64,000 nt of DNA. It comes from Bradyrhizobium sp. SRL28 (lineage in GTDB: Bacteria; Pseudomonadota; Alphaproteobacteria; Rhizobiales; Xanthobacteraceae). The notes beneath the pieces are model-generated. The model was given only the letters and a program-made list of their open reading frames with translations. It ran no database searches and was not told the origin of the DNA. The DNA lies in assembly GCF_018596315.1 (NCBI RefSeq), contig NZ_JAHEAG010000010.1, positions 1-64,000 on the forward strand, written 5' to 3'. Each line of letters begins with the position of its first letter. Position 1 is the first letter of the stretch. This document shows positions 7,792-13,767 of this stretch, in pieces. The translations under genes and the position numbers were made by a program.

Positions 7792-8112
7792 CTAATAACA
7801 GCGCCGTCCCTGGCGGTCATGGAGCACATAATCCGTTCCGGGCGAGGGATAGTAAAGCTGCCCGCACGCGCCGGAATTGACCGGATAGCCAAAAATATCG
7901 AGCTTTCTGTCCAGCGCGTTTGGTGAGGCGGTCTGGTCGCTGCTCCCCCGCCCATAATACTGCCCGCTGTATTGTCCGCTAAATTGCCCGCCATACTGGC
8001 CGCTGTACTGTCCGCCATATCGGCCGCTGTACTGCATGTTGACCTGACCGATGGCCGGCTGCATCGAGCCGATCATCATTAAAACCGCCAATAGAGAAAG
8101 CTGTGTCCTCAT
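7792..8112 (-). CDS. small secreted protein with tetrapeptide Y-S/G-G-Q repeats
   Basis: 106-residue protein starting at the ATG at 8110-8112 (GGGAAATGAG just upstream). A signal peptide of about 21 residues ends in AIG. The next part is a run of about eight tetrapeptides of the form Q/R-Y/F-S/G/Y-G (QYSG, RYGG, QYSG, QYGG, QFSG, QYSG, QYYG), and a C-terminal domain carries two cysteines (GACGQ and RRCY). I recognise no family. Low-complexity Tyr/Gly/Gln repeats suggest a structural surface or matrix protein. It shares the strand with the glycosyltransferase upstream and faces the PEP-CTERM genes. Confidence 0.7.
   Translation of the reverse strand: MRTQLSLLAVLMMIGSMQPAIGQVNMQYSGRYGGQYSGQYGGQFSGQYSGQYYGRGSSDQTASPNALDRKLDIFGYPVNSGACGQLYYPSPGTDYVLHDRQGRRCY
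7958..8041. repeat. seven 12-bp tandem repeats inside the secreted-protein gene
   Basis: Consecutive 12-base units of the form TACTGYCCGCTG/CCA (on the plus strand) encode, on the minus strand, the tetrapeptides of the neighbouring small secreted protein. Units one to six are clear and the seventh is partial. The unit length is a multiple of three, so changes in copy number would keep the frame. Confidence 0.8.
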
Positions 8113-8152
8113 CTCATTTCCCGGAAGCATGAGGAATAAGATAACCGGCGCC

Positions 8153-8168
8153 GCCGACAATTGTCGGC
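8153..8168. repeat. 16-bp perfect palindrome upstream of the repeat-protein gene
   Basis: GCCGACAA is followed directly by its reverse complement TTGTCGGC. It lies 41 to 56 bases upstream of the start codon of the small repeat protein (start 8112) and 13 bases past the stop of the glycosyltransferase gene. Neither strand has a following T run, so an operator is more likely than a terminator. Confidence 0.55.
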
Positions 8169-8180
8169 CCCAACAGCCGT

Positions 8181-9380
8181 CTAGGCTTCAATCAGCTTGA
8201 TGAGCTTAGCCGCTTCCTTGTCGATATCGTGGCGTTGCAGGACCCGTTGACGGGCACTTTCTCCCATTCGCGTGATCGCTTCCGGCGCGGTGCCGAGACA
8301 TTCCTCCATTGCTGCGGCTAAACTCTCAAGATCGCCGGCAGGAACCAGCCAGCCGTGCTCGCCATGCCTTATCAGTTCGGGGATGCCGGCGACGAACGTC
8401 GTGATGACCGGTCTGCGCAACGCCATGGCTTCCATGATGACGACCGGCAGGCCTTCGGCGAAGCTCGGCAACACCAGCGCCCGGGCTGCGAGAATTTCGG
8501 CCCGAACCTCGTCGCTGCTGATCCAGCCTGTTATCCGCACGGTATCCGTCAGCCTGTATTTTGCGGTGAGCGCCTCGATTTCGCCGCGCATTTCGCCATC
8601 GCCGGCGAGCACCAGTTCGAACTTGGTCCCGCGCTCCGCCAGCAGCCGCGCCGCCTCGATCAGGAGCAGCTGCCCCTTCTGTTCACACAGGCGGCCCACG
8701 CAAACCAATCGCCGTTGGCCGCCGGGCGGCGTGGCGGCATCGGCTTGATAGAAGGCCGGTTCAAGCCCGCAATGGACCACCTTGATCTTGGGCCAATAGG
8801 AGTGGGGGACATTGCGAAAGAGCTGGCTTCGCCCGAATGAACTGACCGCGACGACAAAGCGGGCCCGCCGGATTTTCTCAGGCAGCGCGATGAACTTCGG
8901 CTTGTCGAATTCTTCGGGGCCGTGGGCGGTAAAGCTCCAGGGCGGCCCTCCCAGCTCGCCGACCAGCATCGCGACTTCGGCAGAATTGGTTCCGAAATGA
9001 ACGTGCAGGTGCTGCGCCTTTTCGCTGCGCAGCCACAGGGCCACCTGACACGCTTCGAGCAGATAAATCAGATGAACGGGCAGGGGGCGCTCCGCCCGCA
9101 GACCGACCTTCAATGTCAAACTGATCGCGCGAAACAGGCCGGCGGGATTGGTTGCCAGGATGCGCAGGAATGAAGCCAGCAGCGGCACGGCACCGCCGCG
9201 CAGGACGTAGCGCGTGCGAGCCTGCTCAAGCTGATCTTCGGCGCCGCGCTGCGCATCGGCCCAGCCCCGGATCGATATTCGCAGGACCTCGTGGCCCAGG
9301 CGTTCGAGCGCCAATATTTCGCGTCGAATGAAACTGTGGCTGATCGCCGGATAATGGTTAACCAGATAGGCGATCTTCAT
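8181..9380 (-). CDS. GT4 family glycosyltransferase (WcaL/AmsK-like)
   Basis: 399-residue GT-B fold glycosyltransferase, presumably adding a sugar to a polysaccharide repeat unit at the cytoplasmic membrane face. Visible are the N-terminal MKIAYLVNHYPAISHSFIRREI, HVHFG and FTAHGPEEF segments, the donor-binding CVGRLCEQKG, and the retaining GT4 signature PSFAEGLPVVIMEAMA with the EX7E glutamates. I start at ATG 9380 because the 21 codons before it do not resemble the family. It neighbours the GT2 gene divergently. Donor and acceptor sugars cannot be read from the sequence. Confidence 0.9.
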   Translation of the reverse strand: MKIAYLVNHYPAISHSFIRREILALERLGHEVLRISIRGWADAQRGAEDQLEQARTRYVLRGGAVPLLASFLRILATNPAGLFRAISLTLKVGLRAERPLPVHLIYLLEACQVALWLRSEKAQHLHVHFGTNSAEVAMLVGELGGPPWSFTAHGPEEFDKPKFIALPEKIRRARFVVAVSSFGRSQLFRNVPHSYWPKIKVVHCGLEPAFYQADAATPPGGQRRLVCVGRLCEQKGQLLLIEAARLLAERGTKFELVLAGDGEMRGEIEALTAKYRLTDTVRITGWISSDEVRAEILAARALVLPSFAEGLPVVIMEAMALRRPVITTFVAGIPELIRHGEHGWLVPAGDLESLAAAMEECLGTAPEAITRMGESARQRVLQRHDIDKEAAKLIKLIEA

Positions 9381-9566
9381 AAAGCGTGCTCTGCCCGACT
9401 TATCCGAAAGTAGGCCCGATAAAATACGGGTCCCGCGTCCCATTTATCTATTTGGGAAATATAGTAGTAATCGAGAAAGAAACAGGATATTTATACCCGG
9501 CTTCCATACTCACTTTTTTGCCTGACAAGACGTTAAGTCAAACGTTTCGAGATCGGTATTTATGAA

Positions 9567-10754
9567 ATGTTGATCTTGGCCGCACTGGCTGGATTGCTCA
9601 GCGTTCCCGTGGCTGTCCTGCTGGTTGAAGTAATTGCAGCTCTCAAGGCGCCAAAGCTGGAGCCTTTCGAGGTCCAGGAATTAAATATCGAGAAGCGCGT
9701 TGCGGTCGTTGTTCCTGCGCACAATGAGAGCTTGGGACTTATTCCAACGCTGCAGGATATCAAGGCGCAGCTAGGCGTTGGAGATCGCCTTGTCGTCGTC
9801 GCCGATAATTGCACCGACGACACCGCGGCGGTTGCGGCCGCAGCGGGTGCCGAGGTCATTGTCCGCAACGACCCCGAAAGAATTGGCAAGGGTTTCGCGA
9901 TGGGGTGGGGCATAACCCATCTTAGCCAGAACCCGCCCCATTTTGTTCTCTTTGTCGATGCCGATTGCCGGCTTGAGGCCGACCTGATCGAAGGGCTAAA
10001 GCGGACCTGTCACGGGGTTCAGCGGCCGGTACAAGCGCTGTTCATGATGCGAAGCGCAGAAAACTCACCCATCAATCACAGCTTCGCGGAGTTCGCCTGG
10101 ATTCTCCGGAACTGGGTTCGTCCTCTTGGACTAAGAAACCTTCATGGCCCCGTTCAACTGATGGGGACAGGAATGATGTTTCCGTGGAGTGCGATCAGCT
10201 CCGTCCCACTGGCCAGCGGTCACCTGGTGGAGGATTTGAAGCTGGGGCTCGATCTGGCGGAAACAGGCAAAGCTTCGTACTTCTTTCCGTTCGTGAGGGT
10301 TACCAGCACGTTCCCCACAAGCGCCAAGGGGACCGAGAGTCAGCGTCAGCGCTGGGTACAGGGTCATCTCGCCACAATCGGGAAATTCGTTCCGCGACTT
10401 CTCGCTGTGGGTTTAATGCGCGGCGACTTGAACGTCCTTGCACTGGCGCTCGATCTTCTGGTGCCGCCGCTCTCTCTCCTTGCGCTATTGGTCGTCGGGA
10501 CGACGGTCCTGACCTCGTCAGTTGCACTGCTTGGAGGGCCGTGGCTGCCCGCCCTGATCGCAGGCGGCAACCTCGTCGGATTTTTCTTATGTGTTGCTCT
10601 GGCTTGGTTTAAATTTGGGCGTCAGGTTTTTCCTGCGCATGAGGCATTATCGCTCGGCACTTTTGCATTGAAAAAAATCCGGCTCTACGGCCGGATGTTG
10701 ATAGGCGGCACCGCGTCCCAATGGATACGGACCGACCGTTCAACGCCAAATTAG
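9567..10754 (+). CDS. membrane GT2 family glycosyltransferase
   Basis: 395-residue processive-type GT2 enzyme. An N-terminal hydrophobic helix is followed by the GT-A core VVVPAHNES, DNCTDDTA, the metal-binding FVDADC, VEDLKLG and the acceptor-site QRQRWVQGH (QxxRW-type), then two or three C-terminal membrane helices (about residues 295-355). This pattern is that of inner-membrane polysaccharide synthases and secretors. The nearby NfrA-like outer-membrane protein (13768-16374) makes an NfrB-like partnership possible, but the MshEN-like C-terminal part of E. coli NfrB is absent. It is divergent from the GT4 gene. Confidence 0.9.
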   Translation: MLILAALAGLLSVPVAVLLVEVIAALKAPKLEPFEVQELNIEKRVAVVVPAHNESLGLIPTLQDIKAQLGVGDRLVVVADNCTDDTAAVAAAAGAEVIVRNDPERIGKGFAMGWGITHLSQNPPHFVLFVDADCRLEADLIEGLKRTCHGVQRPVQALFMMRSAENSPINHSFAEFAWILRNWVRPLGLRNLHGPVQLMGTGMMFPWSAISSVPLASGHLVEDLKLGLDLAETGKASYFFPFVRVTSTFPTSAKGTESQRQRWVQGHLATIGKFVPRLLAVGLMRGDLNVLALALDLLVPPLSLLALLVVGTTVLTSSVALLGGPWLPALIAGGNLVGFFLCVALAWFKFGRQVFPAHEALSLGTFALKKIRLYGRMLIGGTASQWIRTDRSTPN

Positions 10755-10879
10755 CCGAAGGCCCGCGGGTTTTTTCCGCGACTTCCCCCAAACGGGTCAC
10801 GCAAGCGTTATCGAACTCCAATAAGAACGCGCCAGACAAAGATTAGTCCGGGGTTCTGGTCGCATCACCTAAATTTCAC

Positions 10880-10895
10880 TGGCACATTGTTTGCT
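10880..10895 (+). promoter_or_regulatory. sigma-54 (-24/-12) promoter
   Basis: TGGCACATTGTTTGCT matches the RpoN consensus TGGCACGNNNNTTGCW at all fixed positions except one (A for G at position 7), with the required ten bases between GG and GC. Transcription would start near 10905, just before a strong ribosome-binding site (AGGAGCAGGGGG) and the ATG at 10927. Confidence 0.65.
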
Positions 10896-10926
10896 TGAGT
10901 TTTCAGGCAGGAGCAGGGGGTTACCC

Positions 10927-11091
10927 ATGAAAGCGCACAGCCGCATGACCGTGGATGTTCTGCCGAAATCAAAGAAGCCGAAGAAGGCTTTGAAAAAGCC
11001 CACGGCTGTAAGCATTGCGGAGCGGTACCTGGAATTGCGACGCCTTCGCGAGCGCTTGTCCCAGGCGGAAGCATTGCGAAGTTCGCAATGA
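10927..11091 (+). CDS. small basic protein of unknown function
   Basis: 54 codons starting at ATG 10927, chosen because the purine-rich AGGAGCAGGGGG lies directly upstream and because the sigma-54-like element at 10880 would place the transcript start only about 20 bases before it. The protein is strongly basic in its first half (PKSKKPKKALKKP) and ends in a short amphipathic helix ERYLELRRLRERLSQAEALRS that could pair as a coiled coil. No family recognised. Its stop codon overlaps the start of the next small ORF (ATGA), which supports expression of both. Confidence 0.6.
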   Translation: MKAHSRMTVDVLPKSKKPKKALKKPTAVSIAERYLELRRLRERLSQAEALRSSQ

Positions 11092-11204
11092 AAAAGTTCC
11101 GTCAGGGGTTGGCTCCGCCGCTGTATCTTGCATCGATCGGGATCGCCATGGTTGGCTGGCTGTGGGCCATATTTGCCAGCGTGGAATGGCTCTTGGGGGC
11201 TTAG
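11088..11204 (+). CDS. 38-residue single-pass membrane peptide
   Basis: An ATG overlapping the stop codon of the preceding small gene opens a 38-codon frame with a short basic N-terminus (MKKFRQG) and one hydrophobic segment of about 25 residues (from PPLYLASIGIAMVG to FASVEWLLGA). The arrangement suggests that the upstream protein and this peptide are coupled, as in many small membrane-protein regulators. Too short for family recognition, so the call rests on the overlap, the charge pattern and the hydrophobic helix. Confidence 0.5.
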   Translation: MKKFRQGLAPPLYLASIGIAMVGWLWAIFASVEWLLGA

Positions 11205-11504
11205 CTGGCGCTCCTGGTATTTGTCATCGGCGTAGTGGATCGCCCCCCAAACTATGTCCTGGCTCTTTCACGGACAATCGTGGCAAGGCGATTTCTGGGC
11301 TATTCCGGCATAGATGCCCCTCCGCCACTTGGCTGGAAAAAGGGACGACAAGCCGGCTGGTTGGCTTGCGAATCACTGCGCTGTCGGGTTCCCCTCATGG
11401 ATAGCGTCGGAGTGATGCACGCCTTGGGGTAGGTTGCATCGCCGTTCTTCTTCGGGCTTGTGGCCTCCGGGGTGGCTGCCGGATAGCGCAAGAGGATGGG
11501 ACCC
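11205..11504 (+). other. gene-poor stretch
   Basis: Three hundred bases with no convincing gene. A 65-codon frame (11235-11432) exists but has no ribosome-binding site or recognisable product. Confidence 0.4.
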
Positions 11505-11714
11505 ATGTCGGATAAGCTGACAAGCGCGCTGCTGGCCGCGCTGAATGAATCGACCGAGATCAAAGACAGCGATTGGCTGCAGCTCGAAAGAGCATTGCGC
11601 GGTCAATTGGATGGGGGTGATCGCGGGCCAGACATCGAACCGAAAGCGGGCCCGGAAAACAGGTTCGCCGCTACGGTATGTTCGGGGATGGCCAAGGTCC
11701 GAATGAATTCCTGA
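11505..11714 (+). CDS. hypothetical small acidic protein
   Basis: 69 codons from ATG 11505, preceded by AGAGGATGGG. The product starts MSDKLTSALLAALNES and continues through an acidic, polar helix-like stretch and a Gly/Pro-rich middle. No membrane segment, signal peptide or family was recognised. The alternative ATG at 11496 sits too close to the purine-rich site. It could be spurious; kept because start context and composition are plausible. Confidence 0.35.
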   Translation: MSDKLTSALLAALNESTEIKDSDWLQLERALRGQLDGGDRGPDIEPKAGPENRFAATVCSGMAKVRMNS

Positions 11715-11907
11715 ACCTTCCGCCCCATTGTGGCGATGCCGGGACCTACGTGATAGCTTTGCAGAACGTAGACCGTCGGGCCTTACGATGCTGTGACCGC
11801 AAGTCGGGAGCGGTGCTGCTGCAAGCTTGACCGAACATTTGGCCGCACGACGTGTGCCCGTTCAGGCGGCTGTGGAGATGGCCATCCGTTTCTCCGTGTC
11901 GGAAGCT

Positions 11908-12180
11908 ATGTGGAAACCCTTCGTCGTCCCGGCCGCTTTACTGTTGAGCACAGCGGTGTCTGCGCAGGAGAGCGGCCGCATCAAGCGGCCGCCGCCCTCT
12001 GCCGCCGAGGCTGCGCGGATCGCTTCGGACATGGCCATGAACGATAGCCTGCTTCAGAAAGGCGACATCGTGGTCACGGACAGGGGCTTCTTCGTTTTTC
12101 TCGGGCCGGCTCCGGATGGCGTGACCAACGAGTTTGCAAGGGTGCCCAATCCTGGCCCTGTCGGCAAAACAGCCCGGTAG
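11908..12180 (+). CDS. small exported protein of unknown function
   Basis: 90 residues from ATG 11908 (GGAAG five bases upstream). A clear signal peptide, MWKPFVVPAALLLSTAVSAQ, is followed by a short mature domain with a Pro-rich patch (RIKRPPPSAAEAARI) and the strand-rich DIVVTDRGFFVFLGPAPDG. The frame is open upstream to 11827, but those residues would precede the signal peptide and are unlikely to be used. No family recognised; probably periplasmic. Confidence 0.6.
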   Translation: MWKPFVVPAALLLSTAVSAQESGRIKRPPPSAAEAARIASDMAMNDSLLQKGDIVVTDRGFFVFLGPAPDGVTNEFARVPNPGPVGKTAR

Positions 12181-12785
12181 TCTCGCGGCAGGACACCGCC
12201 CCGGGCGGTCGGCGGCAGAACTAATCCGATCGTGCAAGGGGGGTTACTCGGGCGAAAGGCTCCCGAAAGTCAATTAAATGAAGGTTAATTAAATGGGAGA
12301 AGTCCGGATTGCCGAATCAGATCATGCAGATCGCCGGCTCGGAATCGCGTGCCGAAGGGGCAGGACCTCCATCGGCGGCTGGATAGTCCAGCGGGGCTCC
12401 AGCCGGCCATCGCAACGATATCGAGTACAGCCCGATGGCTCATGTGAGAGCGAAGCGCTCGGACTCATTTCGAGAGCCGTTGGAATCACCACTCGGCTTC
12501 GATTAAAGGGCCAGCCAGTGTTAACCAAAGCAGTTATCACGGCCTTGTGAGCATTGAATTCCCCGCCCGCCAAACCGAATAGAGCCGCGTTCAGACAAAT
12601 GGAGGGGTAATCCAAGCGAAGCGCGCCTCCGGGGTGATCTTTTGCAACAACCTGCGCGTTCAGGCTGTTAACGATAAACGTTGCGGCGGAAGATGCGCCT
12701 TGCATCGGGTAAAGCCCGTGGTAATAGTTTGGTAACAATAAACGATGGTGTTCGATTTAATTGTTCACCTCTTGAGGAATTTAAT
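12181..12785. other. 605-base region without supported gene
   Basis: Contains an imperfect direct repeat (CAATTAAATGAAGG / TTAATTAAATGGGA, about 12271-12298), a weak hairpin at about 12248-12266 and the promoter zone of the PEP-CTERM gene at 12786. A 138-codon minus-strand frame (12322-12738) has no ribosome-binding site or recognisable product. Confidence 0.4.
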
Positions 12786-13577
12786 ATGTCGCTGCGGTCT
12801 GGTTTGCTCATTGCTCTATCGACTACCTTGCTGGGCTCTACGGCGGCATCGGCCGGCCCGGTCACCGTCACCAGTTACGAGATGAACAACGGCAATGGAA
12901 CGGTTTCGCTGGGCACCTACAACTACTTGGACGGGGCGTACGTCGGAACTACGCCAGCCGTGAACTCGATTACGGAGGCGGCGCCCTTAAAGGGGGGCAC
13001 TGGCATCCTCACCAATGGCATCGCTCCAACGACCGATTATACGCTCGGTCCTCAGCAATATGTCGGCTGGAAATACACCGACCCGGTTCTGAATTTTTTT
13101 CTGAAGCCCGGATCCCAGATCAGTCAGATATCGCTCTATTTCGCCAATCCGTTGCAAGCGGTGAACAGCCTTCAAGGCGGTCTCGTTGGCCTGCCCGGCC
13201 AGATTAACTTCAGCATTGATGGCGTCACGCAGGCACTGACACCCACCTTCTCAGCTCTTTCGTCAGTCGTCGAGAAAGCGACGTTCACCTTCGATACACC
13301 AATCAGTTATGATCAAGACACTGATTTTCAGTTCCAGCTTTTCCGTGGCGGTCTGTTGGCGGATTCGATTTTTTACCACAGCTTGTATCCTGGTGATGAG
13401 TTGTTCAACGCCAACTCTTTCAACGTAAACAAGCAGGCATGGATAATGCTCAGCGAGGTGGAATTCACTGCTGCCGTGCCTGAACCGTCCACCTGGATCA
13501 TGATGCTTCTTGGATTTGCGGGGCTAGGTTTTGTGATGTATCGACGCAACGTCAGACCCGCGCCAGCCGTTGCATGA
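12786..13577 (+). CDS. PEP-CTERM sorting domain protein
   Basis: 263-residue exported protein started at ATG 12786 (TTGAGGA about eight bases upstream); the frame extends to 12681 but would bury the signal peptide. Signal peptide about residues 1-23 ending in ASA. The body has beta-rich segments such as YVGWKYTDPVLNFFLKPGSQI and FSIDGVTQALTP without recognised enzyme motifs. The C-terminus carries the canonical VPEPSTWIMMLLGFAGLGF followed by YRR. A likely substrate of the exosortase at 4277-5188; a strong terminator follows at 13606. Confidence 0.92.
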   Translation: MSLRSGLLIALSTTLLGSTAASAGPVTVTSYEMNNGNGTVSLGTYNYLDGAYVGTTPAVNSITEAAPLKGGTGILTNGIAPTTDYTLGPQQYVGWKYTDPVLNFFLKPGSQISQISLYFANPLQAVNSLQGGLVGLPGQINFSIDGVTQALTPTFSALSSVVEKATFTFDTPISYDQDTDFQFQLFRGGLLADSIFYHSLYPGDELFNANSFNVNKQAWIMLSEVEFTAAVPEPSTWIMMLLGFAGLGFVMYRRNVRPAPAVA

Positions 13578-13605
13578 TCTGACCTTTGCGCAACCGAAAA
13601 AGATG

Positions 13606-13634
13606 AAAGCCACCGAAAGGTGGCTTTTATTTTG
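13606..13634 (+). terminator. strong rho-independent terminator
   Basis: AAAGCCACC pairs perfectly with GGTGGCTTT around a GAAA tetraloop (nine base pairs), followed by TATTTT. It lies about 30 bases after the PEP-CTERM stop codon. Confidence 0.9.
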
Positions 13635-13767
13635 GATAGCAGGGCTGATTGAATTGTTCGGTCTGATTCGAGCGCTTCACATCCACTAAGGAATAAGGAC
13701 GCTCGGCCACCGCCATTTTTGATTGGCCGAAGCGGTAGCAATCAAGCGAGTGCAGATGTGCACCCGT

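Noticed and set aside
7958..8041. Tandem repeats considered as a CRISPR array.
   Set aside because: The 12-bp units have no spacers, keep the reading frame, and encode the tetrapeptides of a secreted protein.
10755..10790. CGCGG/CCGCG with T-rich loop after the GT2 gene as a terminator.
   Set aside because: The T run lies in the loop, not after the stem, so it does not fit a rho-independent terminator.
12322..12738. 138-codon minus-strand frame in the large gap before the third PEP-CTERM gene.
   Set aside because: No ribosome-binding site, no motif, and its start overlaps the expected promoter of the PEP-CTERM gene.
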